Translations under genes and position numbers: made by a program | Shown: positions 6,886-14,436 of the stretch, piece by piece | Position numbering within the stretch: the stretch's first letter is position 1 | Layout of the letters: each line of letters starts with the position of its first letter | Source of the DNA: JBBTDV01 sp038042605 | GTDB taxonomy: Bacteria > Bdellovibrionota > UBA1018 | Reading direction: 5' to 3' | Length of the DNA stretch: 25,865 nt | NCBI GenBank assembly: GCA_964358645.1 | Contig: CAYHPW010000037.1 | Span: forward strand, 1 to 25,865 | The notes under the pieces: generated by a model | Told to the model about the DNA's origin: nothing | Database searches by the model: none | What the model saw: the letters and a program-made list of their open reading frames with translations, nothing else

Positions 6886-7587
6886 ATGGGAGTACGTTTG
6901 CGTTTAACAGTTTTAACTGTCGTTATTGCTATAAACATAGCCATAAATATCACCATAAATATCAGTGGATGCTCTACAACCGAGCTTGATGTAAAACCAC
7001 CGCCGCCGCCAGAGCCCCCTGCATACTTGAAGGTTCCACACCCGAACGGGTTTGACATAAGTGATCTGAAAGCCGTTATGGCACATAAAGATGCACCAAA
7101 GACAGAGACGATTAAAACCTGTGACTCATATTTTCATAAGCTTATGAAGGATGTCAGAAGCGAGGACGAAAGAGAACGCGGCGTGCTTGAGTTGTTACGA
7201 ACCGACCCCGTCAGCTATCATTGGTGTTTTTACGGGAAAGTGCTTGATCTTGAGGAATCCATGCAAACAAGCACTTATCTGGATGAACGACAGCGGAATG
7301 TTCTAACTACGTACTCATTTCTTGCACCGGTCGCAAAGGCTTTCAGGAAGGTATATCAAGACTCCCGTTATCTGCGATGGGCCGTCATGCATTACAAACG
7401 GATAAGCAAACATATTTTCTTTCGCAACCTAGAGCTGTCACCGGAGGGTACGCTTGAACTGGTTCAGATACCTAATCCTTTCGGCTTATGGCGCGAACCG
7501 GCCGGTGAGGATTCAGTGTTACAAAAATACGGCATAGCCCAGCAAGCAGGCCCACAGCCTTCACCGTCGCCGCAAATAAATCCTTAA
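6886..7587 (+). CDS. Small lipoprotein of unknown function
   Basis: A 233-residue protein with a signal peptide ending in a lipobox (NISGC, Cys about 29), then a proline-rich linker (PPPPPEPP) and an apparently soluble domain rich in charged and aromatic residues. The tail is Pro/Gln/Ser-rich. Inside the hydrophobic segment the DNA is a threefold 12-base tandem repeat encoding INIA-INIT-INIS. I recognise no domain. It probably sits in the periplasm, anchored to a membrane. The stop codon overlaps by three bases that of the converging M48 gene, leaving no room for a terminator. The ATG has only a weak purine-rich stretch (GCGGGATAG) as ribosome-binding site. Confidence 0.75.
   Translation: MGVRLRLTVLTVVIAINIAINITINISGCSTTELDVKPPPPPEPPAYLKVPHPNGFDISDLKAVMAHKDAPKTETIKTCDSYFHKLMKDVRSEDERERGVLELLRTDPVSYHWCFYGKVLDLEESMQTSTYLDERQRNVLTTYSFLAPVAKAFRKVYQDSRYLRWAVMHYKRISKHIFFRNLELSPEGTLELVQIPNPFGLWREPAGEDSVLQKYGIAQQAGPQPSPSPQINP
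6931..6966 (+). repeat. Three 12-base tandem repeats inside a signal peptide
   Basis: The units ATAAACATAGCC, ATAAATATCACC and ATAAATATCAGT encode INIA, INIT and INIS. They make up most of the hydrophobic core of the lipoprotein signal peptide. Copy-number change would lengthen or shorten the core in frame. Confidence 0.7.
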
Positions 7588-8801
7588 GCTGCCTTCTTTT
7601 TGCTGTCCTTAAACTCGAGATATTTCTTCAGGCGATTTATGCGTTCATCGGTCACTGGGTGTGTGATAATATTATTTCCTGGCATCTCGCCATGTTGTGC
7701 CATCAGATTAATCGCATCAAGCTTTATTAAAGCCTGAATAAGAGACTGCGGGTCCCCGCCCATGGCTTCCATCGAATAGATATCGGCGGCCATTTCCTGC
7801 CTTCTACCTTGGCGCACCATCATTTTGAGAGAAAAAACAAGCGCCGCAATCGCAATAATGGGACCGATTAGTAATTGAAATCCAGCAAACACGGAATACA
7901 TGAAAATCGACAGGAAAACACCTGCTGCCGTTGTACATATGATCAGAGTAATGGAAAGGGCAAGCCTGTTTCTGAGGTGATTCAACAGCACATGACCGAT
8001 CTCATGTAGCAGGATGGCTAAAATCTCATCATTCCTGAAATGATCTACGATTGTTTTAGATATAAATAATGAAGGTTTAAATGGTCCAACCCCGCCCCTA
8101 AGTCCTGCGACAAATGCTGTAGATAATGAAAATCTATCTTTATTTTTAATAACCCACACCGCTGCAGGCTTAAATCCGCACTTTTGAAAAATAGCAGAAA
8201 AAATATCTCTCAAATCACCTTTACCAAGCTGCTCTACAGACAACGTGTGACGTAAGAAAAAAGGCGCAAATGCGAAATTAAATACAAGGCTCAGTATAAT
8301 GCCAGTTAGCGCGCCAGCAAAAGGCAGTAATACGGAAAGTGACTTTGGTAGGACCAGAAATCGTCCCAAAACAACGGCGCTGGCCAAGCATAATAAAATT
8401 ATTCCAAGCCAGGATGCGGCTCCTAGTAACAAGAAGACCAATCCCTTCATACTCAAGGCCATGCGCTCCTTAGCCTCACCGGGGGAGGGATTTCTTACTT
8501 TAAGTTCCAGTCGGATTTGAAGAATACTTTGAGCAACGAGCGATGTAAGGAAAACAAGTGTGGAGGCGATCGGATTTTTACTTCGCAATGCAGTTGTTGC
8601 GAGAAAAACAATTACCTGAGCCATCACCGCAAGGAAACCAGTGATACGGATTTTGTGGAGATCAATGATATTGTCAGGTTTTAATTTCTTTCCGGTGTAA
8701 TCTGCCCAGATGGCAAACATCACCAGCGGGATCGCGCTGAGTATGGCGACAGTTTTCAGCGATTCATACGCAATGACTTGATTATCCACTCCTTCTCTCA
8801 T
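7584..8801 (-). CDS. M48-family membrane zinc metalloprotease
   Basis: A 405-residue protein with about five hydrophobic segments in the first 200 residues and two more after the active site. The zinc site is HEIGH (H266, E267, H270), followed by EMAADIYSME, which supplies the third ligand and the Asp typical of M48 enzymes. The C-terminal THPVTDERI block is shared with HtpX/Ste24 relatives. The family degrades or trims membrane and envelope proteins. The protein is longer at the N-terminus than HtpX (about 290 residues), so I do not call it htpX. The ATG at 8801 lacks a good ribosome-binding site. It is divergent from the motor operon, and the intervening gap carries the TTTGAC/GTCAAA repeat, so it might share its regulator. 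Confidence 0.88.
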   Translation of the reverse strand: MREGVDNQVIAYESLKTVAILSAIPLVMFAIWADYTGKKLKPDNIIDLHKIRITGFLAVMAQVIVFLATTALRSKNPIASTLVFLTSLVAQSILQIRLELKVRNPSPGEAKERMALSMKGLVFLLLGAASWLGIILLCLASAVVLGRFLVLPKSLSVLLPFAGALTGIILSLVFNFAFAPFFLRHTLSVEQLGKGDLRDIFSAIFQKCGFKPAAVWVIKNKDRFSLSTAFVAGLRGGVGPFKPSLFISKTIVDHFRNDEILAILLHEIGHVLLNHLRNRLALSITLIICTTAAGVFLSIFMYSVFAGFQLLIGPIIAIAALVFSLKMMVRQGRRQEMAADIYSMEAMGGDPQSLIQALIKLDAINLMAQHGEMPGNNIITHPVTDERINRLKKYLEFKDSKKKAA

Positions 8802-8837
8802 CGGCGTACGATGCTATTAAATTCAGTAAGCCAAGAT

Positions 8838-8871
8838 TTTGACAGTAATTCGTCAAATATTTATGACGTCA
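8838..8871 (+). promoter_or_regulatory. Promoter of the motor operon with inverted repeat TTTGAC-N8-GTCAAA
   Basis: TTGACA (8839-8844), 17 bases, then TATGAC (8862-8867) make a good housekeeping-type promoter for the gene at 8953. The -35 is the left arm of TTTGAC (8838-8843)-N8-GTCAAA (8852-8857). The palindrome TGACGTCA (8864-8871) overlaps the -10. The same arms flank the -35 upstream of the S8 gene at 1261-1279. The leader would be about 80 bases. Confidence 0.6.
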
Positions 8872-8952
8872 CCAATGATTTCTAACGATTAATGATGCGC
8901 AGTCTTAAGAGACCTAAGCAAAAACCGAAAAGCCAATTAAGGAAGAATCCTT

Positions 8953-10080
8953 GTGGTGTATTGTAAATTATTAATTTCAAATATCTCAGCCGGAATGATG
9001 TTGTTAACTATTGCTATTACAGCGCCATACGTCGCTTTAGCATCAGACGAGCCACAAAAACCTCAAATCGCAAATGATACCGGCAGTGAGCGCAATTTTT
9101 ACGATGTACTTGAGGATGTCCTTGGGGACTTCGAATTCGACCTGAAGAATGGCAACGTTTACGGTCTGAAAGACATGTCTATTAGGAACATAGCCCTCAG
9201 TGAAAACATGCCACCATCATTCAAAGCACACCTTGAACTATTAGTAACCGAGAAAGTCCTGAAGCATACGAAGGTTCGGGTCATACAATGCCTTCCATGC
9301 AAAGCAAAAAAAGCAAGCCTCAACGGTGACCAGGTTGTAATCACTTCTCCGGACACCAACCAGACGGAGCTGTCCAGAATTGCAAAAATGTCCAACATCT
9401 CCAACTTCATGGATATTGCATTCGCATACCAACCTACCGGGATGGTGCTTTCAATGTTTATAATAGACCCAGAGACAGGTTCAATAAACTGGTCACGCAG
9501 TTACAATTCTGAAACATCTCGTGCGGCCGCATTCAGGCGAGGCGTGGATTATTCACAAATCGACGACGCAAGAAAACGAACGGAATATACGCCGACCATT
9601 CAGTACCGGATCGGCGTTGCTTATCTATTTGAACCGAACATCAGTTCGCAAACTGGCTGCCTGGGCTTGGTTTTTAGGATGGTTGAACGCTATGACAATA
9701 GAAAGAAAGAAGTAGGTTTTGAGTTCAACTATCTCAAGGATGCATCCACTATTATCGGGACCCCTGAAACCGCCTCAGCAGATAATCTTTATTCAGGAAT
9801 CAACCTGACCATGTTGTTCACGCATGTATGGAACCTGATAGGTGATGAAGAAAATTTTAACAAGGTCAGGAGCGGTATCTCGGGTGGACTCGGGGGCACT
9901 TATGCATCCGGTTATTTGGGGGCGCTCATACGTGCCGGTTATGAATGGCGCTTGGGGAGGCATTACTCAGTCGTGACTATGTTGGGGTACAGGCCTTCGT
10001 CAACGGCCGTGCTATCTACATCAACAACAACTTCGGTTTCTGGATTGGAATTCGGGTTGGCTATAAACATGTTATTTTAG
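8953..10080 (+). CDS. Exported CsgG/FlgO-like protein with a C-terminal outer-membrane barrel
   Basis: A 375-residue first gene of the motor operon. It starts at a GTG (GTGGTG) seven bases after GGAAG. A signal peptide (about 1-31, ending ALAS) is followed by a mixed alpha/beta domain (about 45-195) with a C113-LP-C116 pair and blocks such as SNISNFMDIAFAYQ and DPETGSINWSRSYNSE, which resemble the CsgG/FlgO-type domain of envelope assembly factors. Residues about 215-375 alternate polar and hydrophobic strands and end in a terminal Phe, as in outer-membrane barrels. It is probably the outer-membrane anchor or channel of the machine encoded downstream. The next gene's ribosome-binding site overlaps its stop codon. 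The barrel and export are well supported; the CsgG/FlgO relationship is from pattern recognition only. Confidence 0.7.
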   Translation: MVYCKLLISNISAGMMLLTIAITAPYVALASDEPQKPQIANDTGSERNFYDVLEDVLGDFEFDLKNGNVYGLKDMSIRNIALSENMPPSFKAHLELLVTEKVLKHTKVRVIQCLPCKAKKASLNGDQVVITSPDTNQTELSRIAKMSNISNFMDIAFAYQPTGMVLSMFIIDPETGSINWSRSYNSETSRAAAFRRGVDYSQIDDARKRTEYTPTIQYRIGVAYLFEPNISSQTGCLGLVFRMVERYDNRKKEVGFEFNYLKDASTIIGTPETASADNLYSGINLTMLFTHVWNLIGDEENFNKVRSGISGGLGGTYASGYLGALIRAGYEWRLGRHYSVVTMLGYRPSSTAVLSTSTTTSVSGLEFGLAINMLF

Positions 10081-10094
10081 GAGGCGATGATAAT

Positions 10095-10826
10095 TTGTTC
10101 CGTTTAGGGTTAATCATAATACAGATAATAATTTTGGTGATGGTAGGCTGTTCAGGGGTACGTAGTTTTTTGGCCACGGACTCATATGAGGCGCCAAAAA
10201 AGCCTATTTCAAACCCTTTCGGCACTTATTACGGCACGGCTGCAAATGACAATGCAAGAACGATGATTTTGCGCACCAAAAAGGGGGACCGCTCGGTAGA
10301 AATAGAAATCCCAAGAGCGGACCAGGAAATGTCGGAATTCGTAATTCCAGTGTCCCCGGCTTTCAAGGATGGCCAAAGAACCCCAGCATCAGCGGACGCC
10401 GGGATGGTTGATGAAAGCTATAAGGACAGGCCGCCTACTTTTTCTGATCGTGAAATAGTGGCATCAATGCCATCCGGTCCAGGCGAGACGGATGCCAAGA
10501 GACATGAAATAGAAGAAGGCCTTAACCTGGTTCCATCGTCTAATGAAACACCGGAACGTGACACAAGTTATCTTGCTGGAATAGATCGCATCAAACAACT
10601 TTACAGGCTGGGGCGTTATGAAGCTGCATTAATAGAGAGTGACATATTGTTACAACAATACCAGACAGACCCAAAAATTTATGAAATGCGGGGCACTCTT
10701 CTTGACAGGCTTGGTAAAACGGAACTTGCAATCAAATCATGGCAGCAGGCACTGCACCTAAACCCGAAAAATCTAGCCTTGCGACGGTTTATAGAGCGCA
10801 AGCAAAAATATCCGGGGGGTAAATGA
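10095..10826 (+). CDS. Lipoprotein with C-terminal TPR repeats
   Basis: I place the start at TTG 10095, ten bases after AGGAGG (10079-10084). This gives a 243-residue protein with a classic lipoprotein signal ending VMVGCS. The frame is open upstream to 9945, but that part lies inside the preceding gene and would bury the signal. A nearer ATG at 10087 is out of frame and stops after six codons. The middle (about 30-160) is low-complexity and Pro/Ser/Glu-rich, probably a flexible spacer. The last 80 residues form two TPR-like helical pairs (LYRLGRYEAALIESD, DRLGKTELAIKSWQQAL). It probably scaffolds periplasmic parts of the motor. The stop overlaps the next start as ATGA. Confidence 0.75.
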   Translation: MFRLGLIIIQIIILVMVGCSGVRSFLATDSYEAPKKPISNPFGTYYGTAANDNARTMILRTKKGDRSVEIEIPRADQEMSEFVIPVSPAFKDGQRTPASADAGMVDESYKDRPPTFSDREIVASMPSGPGETDAKRHEIEEGLNLVPSSNETPERDTSYLAGIDRIKQLYRLGRYEAALIESDILLQQYQTDPKIYEMRGTLLDRLGKTELAIKSWQQALHLNPKNLALRRFIERKQKYPGGK

Positions 10827-13138
10827 GATCGTATCTTAGGTGGCTGACAACAATTAATACATTCTGTCTGATTGGAACCACCGCAGTTTCGTATGCATCG
10901 TTAAATATGCCTGAAGTCGTCCAGCGGACCGCAGAATCACAGATACGAAAACTAATTGAACCTGTTTTAGATAAATACTGTCATGATGAATGTAAGCTAC
11001 TTGCTGTCGCCGCATCCGTGGATGTAGCAACTCCAGAACACGTCGCACCAGGATTTGACGAAGTTGAGTCGCGATCGGCGCAACTTGCTCCGTCATCAGG
11101 AAAAATAAAAATTCTTATCAATGAAAAAGTGGGCCCTGTTTCAAGGAGTAAACTGCTGGATCTCATCCAGCAGTATTTGGACACGCTTGATTATTCGGTA
11201 AAAGTTGAAACACAACTTGCGCGCTTCCCTGAGCCAATAGAGGCCGCTGGAAAAGTAGCAGAACTAAGGGATAGGATAGCAAAACAATTCAAGGATACTT
11301 TGGAAGGGCTCTTCCAGCAATTTTGCCCAAGCCAGTGCATGCTTGCCGACTTCAATCTTCAGACAGAAGCCGTCAATCCTGAAGAAGCTCAGTACGGGAC
11401 ACCAGGAGAGTTTGTGCAGGAAGGTGGAGTGGCTATCAGGATAAAGGACGTGTCAGCCAATATTTTAATAGATGATGTTTTAAATCCGCAGGAGCGCGCC
11501 AACATTCTTGAAATGGCTAAGTTAAAGACTAATTCCTTCAAGCGCGTTTCACTAACCGCGAGGGCGTTAAAATTTCCGAAGGTAATGAACAACGAAAATT
11601 ATGGTGAAGTAGCTATTGACTATGTCACCGGCAGGCCGATCTCCCGTGCTATAGCTTCAGAAAAATCAACGACAGAGGCAAAGCGTGCGGAAACAACAAC
11701 GAATACAGCGATAAACAAAAATGAAAATTCGGAATCAAGCACTAAATCAGAATCAAACCTGAAACAGGAGCGCTTTGAAAGAATCGAAAGGATAGAACGG
11801 GTTGAAAGCGGTGATGCGGTTCAGAAAGAGCTACATAAATTCAAAATATACGGGCTGGTATTTGCTTGCTCGATCCTTTCGCTTCTGATTTTCATCGTAA
11901 TAGCGAGTTACAAACCTAAATTCAACACGGCTCCTACCGTACAACGTATTTTTCAGACCCTCACGAGCGATCCAGTTTCAAGCATCGGCGTGCCAACCGC
12001 TTCGGCATCCGAAGGTGCAAGCAGCCCAGACGCCCGCTCCACTCTTATCGGTAAGCGGTATGAATGCGAAGCCATTATTGATGAACTTCTTGAAACGTAT
12101 GCAAAACATCCCCGTGTCGCAAAAGCGGTGTTCGGCAGGATATTAACCGAGGAAGGAGTCGAGATAACAGCTAAATACGTCCATATTTTCGGTGAAAGCG
12201 TCGTGATGGATCTGTTGAGAGACCCAAGCCTACAAAGCGATCTTAGCGAATTAATGGACTTCTATGCCAAAACGCAGATCACGTTCACAGACGACGAAAA
12301 ACTTGAGCTGCTAAGGAGTTTACACAACCGCACGGTTTCAGGGAGGCTTGCTGTTCTTGGCAATAGGTCATCTCATCTGTTTGACTTCCTGTCAGAAATG
12401 GGCGCAACGGAAATTCTAGAACTTATCCGCAACGAATCATTGACGGTAAAAGCAATGGTGCTTTCACAATGCGACCCACAGAAACGTGCGATAATTTACG
12501 CACAAATAGACGAAGATTCGAGGTTAAAAATCCTGGCTGAACTTTCTCGTATCGATCACTTGCCGCGCGATTACATATTTAATGTTTCAAATGCCTTAAA
12601 ACGCAAGCGCCGTGAGGACCCGCGGCTCAATACGGAAACACTACCCGGCTCAGAGGTCCTGGTCAGTTTGCTTGAGAGGACTGGCATAGGAATGCAAAAA
12701 ACCGTGGTTAAATCACTTGAGGTTTCAAACCCTGAATGCGCGCGTACCATAAAAACTAAACTTGTCAGCCTCGATACTTTGCGCTTCCTGCGCGATGGTC
12801 AATTACTCGAAGTCATACTCAGCCTTAAGCACGACGAACTTTTACAGTTTTTAAAAGGCTCTCCAGACCAGTTACGCCATACAATTTTTTCCAAGTCACC
12901 AAAGGAGCTGATAACGGAGTTAGAGGATGAGCTCGCCTCAATTGGCGCTGTCAGCAGGGAGGCCTACCAAGCGGTTGAGCGCAAGATTCTCAATAGGATA
13001 AAGATGATGGCAAACGAAGGGTTGATAAATCTGATGGAGACGAACGAACGCATGTTCTCTGATTCATCACAAACCAGCCACATGGAAGTAAGAGCATCTG
13101 CAAAAGAAACCAACATTAAAAAGGTGGCCGGATGGTAA
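10823..13138 (+). CDS. FliF-like/FliG-like fusion protein, candidate rotor of a non-flagellar motor
   Basis: A 771-residue protein. After a signal-like segment (about 8-25) come two similar periplasmic modules (about 40-137 and 150-252). Each has a CX3C pair (C53/C57, C168/C172) and a strand-helix-strand unit (ILINEKVGPVSRSKLLDLI; ILIDDVLNPQERANILEM) ending in RFP/KFP, reminiscent of FliF ring-building motifs. A charged linker (255-338) and one membrane helix (about 343-364) follow. The cytoplasmic part is helical. Residues about 660-745 align with the FliG C-terminal torque domain (LKGSPDQL, ELEDELASIGAVSRE): E. coli D288/D289 correspond to D702/E703, R281 to K694, and R297 is near R712. FliF and FliG are normally separate proteins. 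Gene overlaps on both sides couple it to the TPR lipoprotein and the cNMP protein. The FliG-like end is well supported; the FliF analogy is weaker. Confidence 0.7.
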   Translation: MRSYLRWLTTINTFCLIGTTAVSYASLNMPEVVQRTAESQIRKLIEPVLDKYCHDECKLLAVAASVDVATPEHVAPGFDEVESRSAQLAPSSGKIKILINEKVGPVSRSKLLDLIQQYLDTLDYSVKVETQLARFPEPIEAAGKVAELRDRIAKQFKDTLEGLFQQFCPSQCMLADFNLQTEAVNPEEAQYGTPGEFVQEGGVAIRIKDVSANILIDDVLNPQERANILEMAKLKTNSFKRVSLTARALKFPKVMNNENYGEVAIDYVTGRPISRAIASEKSTTEAKRAETTTNTAINKNENSESSTKSESNLKQERFERIERIERVESGDAVQKELHKFKIYGLVFACSILSLLIFIVIASYKPKFNTAPTVQRIFQTLTSDPVSSIGVPTASASEGASSPDARSTLIGKRYECEAIIDELLETYAKHPRVAKAVFGRILTEEGVEITAKYVHIFGESVVMDLLRDPSLQSDLSELMDFYAKTQITFTDDEKLELLRSLHNRTVSGRLAVLGNRSSHLFDFLSEMGATEILELIRNESLTVKAMVLSQCDPQKRAIIYAQIDEDSRLKILAELSRIDHLPRDYIFNVSNALKRKRREDPRLNTETLPGSEVLVSLLERTGIGMQKTVVKSLEVSNPECARTIKTKLVSLDTLRFLRDGQLLEVILSLKHDELLQFLKGSPDQLRHTIFSKSPKELITELEDELASIGAVSREAYQAVERKILNRIKMMANEGLINLMETNERMFSDSSQTSHMEVRASAKETNIKKVAGW

Positions 13139-13638
13139 AAACAGATATCAAACCAGCAATTTCGATGCTCAGAGAAGTGAAATTGCTTCAGCCGTTTAAG
13201 GATCATGAACTCTCGCAAATCGCACAGCTCGGCACAAGTGCTATGTATGAATCCCATGCGAATATTGTCATAGAAGGTGAAATGTCCTGGGGGCTTTATC
13301 TAATTTTTGAAGGGTTGGTAGGCATATTCAAGAACAACAAGCTCACTGGAGAACCATACGATGTCGGACAACTACGGACCGGAAATTTTTTCGGTGAAAT
13401 GTCGCTTGTTGACAACAGCCCGAGATCGGCCACTGTTAAGGCTCTCACTAATTGCCAGGTTTTTTATATATCAAAGGAACAATTTAATAAATTCCTGCAG
13501 CAGTCCACAGATTTAAAATTACGCTTCCTTGAAAGTTGTGTCAAAACACTGGTGGCGAGGTTGCGTGAATTAAATGATGGATATGTAGAAAATCAATATC
13601 AACTTTGGAAGATTGCGTTAAGGAAGGAGGCTGCTTAA
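13132..13638 (+). CDS. Cyclic-nucleotide-binding domain protein, likely motor regulator
   Basis: A 168-residue protein consisting almost wholly of a CAP-type cyclic-nucleotide-binding barrel plus a C-terminal helix. The phosphate-binding cassette is present as GNFFGEMSLVDNSPRSATV, with G88-E89 for the ribose and R98 for the phosphate. No DNA-binding helix-turn-helix follows, so it acts by protein contact rather than as a transcription factor. The start overlaps the end of the FliG-like gene by seven bases (ATGGTAA), and its end carries the ribosome-binding site of motA. This placement suggests it couples cAMP, cGMP or another cyclic nucleotide to rotor or stator activity. The ligand is unknown. 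Confidence 0.88.
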   Translation: MVKTDIKPAISMLREVKLLQPFKDHELSQIAQLGTSAMYESHANIVIEGEMSWGLYLIFEGLVGIFKNNKLTGEPYDVGQLRTGNFFGEMSLVDNSPRSATVKALTNCQVFYISKEQFNKFLQQSTDLKLRFLESCVKTLVARLRELNDGYVENQYQLWKIALRKEAA

Positions 13639-14421
13639 ATGAACATATCCTCTCTGTTTGGCTTATTATTTGGGATAGGGGTGATGTATTCATCACTTAC
13701 AGCTACTACAAGCAATATGTCCTTCTTTCTAGACTATCACGGCATTCTCATAGTCTGTGGAGGAACGGCGGCCGCGGCAAGTATCAGTTTCCCGATAAGC
13801 GAGGTAATTTCCCTTTTTAAGGTATTCTTATTAAGGGTCTTGGGTAGGCAAAAAATTGATTTCCAAGCGGTCATTTCGCAACTTTTGGAGCTTAATAAAA
13901 AAGCAGCGATCGGATTATCCGCCATTAATGAAGCGCTTCCGGGTGTAAAACACGAGTTTCTCCGCGAAGCAACGACCATGGTTGCAACAGGTGTCCTGAC
14001 CGAGTCTGAAATCAGAAATGCTCTTGAACAAAGAATTAAGACGACTGAAGCAATGTACATGCGCGAAGCAAATATGTTCAGGACCATCGGCCGTTTTCCG
14101 CCAGCATTTGGGCTTCTTGCCACTACTTTGGGCATGATAGCGGTTTTGCAAAAAATCGGAGAACCGGATAGCCAGAAATTAATCGGACCAGCTATGTCGG
14201 TGGGATTGATAGGAACGCTGTACGGACTTGCGCTGGCCAATCTGATATTCTTGCCGATAGCTGAAAATCTTACAGAAAGAACCCAGGAGGAAATTACACT
14301 CCGTCGCATGATCGTTGAAGGGGCCTTGATGTTAAAAGCTCAAGTCAACCCGATGACCTTACGTGAGAGCTTAAATTCCTTCTTGCTTCCTAAAAACCGC
14401 GTGGTGAGAAAAGCCGCATAA
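13639..14421 (+). CDS. motA: MotA-family stator subunit (proton or sodium channel)
   Basis: A 260-residue protein with four hydrophobic segments: about 3-20, 33-52, and two near the end around GRFPPAFGLLATTLGM (P155) and SVGLIGTLYGLALANLIF. These last two blocks hold the conserved MotA/PomA Pro and TLYGxxxAN signatures. The cytoplasmic loop between helices 2 and 3 (about 60-145) is the part that contacts FliG in flagellar motors. A 5:2 MotA:MotB complex is known for the family. AAGGAGG lies at the end of the preceding gene and the ATG follows its stop directly. TolQ/ExbB are more distant relatives, but the loop and helix motifs fit MotA better. Because it sits with a FliG-like fusion and not with flagellar genes, it may be a dedicated stator. 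Confidence 0.92.
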   Translation: MNISSLFGLLFGIGVMYSSLTATTSNMSFFLDYHGILIVCGGTAAAASISFPISEVISLFKVFLLRVLGRQKIDFQAVISQLLELNKKAAIGLSAINEALPGVKHEFLREATTMVATGVLTESEIRNALEQRIKTTEAMYMREANMFRTIGRFPPAFGLLATTLGMIAVLQKIGEPDSQKLIGPAMSVGLIGTLYGLALANLIFLPIAENLTERTQEEITLRRMIVEGALMLKAQVNPMTLRESLNSFLLPKNRVVRKAA

Positions 14422-14436
14422 AATGGAAACTGGAAG

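Noticed and set aside
9945..10094. N-terminal extension of the TPR lipoprotein
   Set aside because: Lies within the preceding gene and would place 50 residues before a lipoprotein signal; TTG at 10095 has a good AGGAGG.
13737..14309. Open frame of 190 codons antisense to motA
   Set aside because: Entirely inside motA, whose motifs are clear; no family features.
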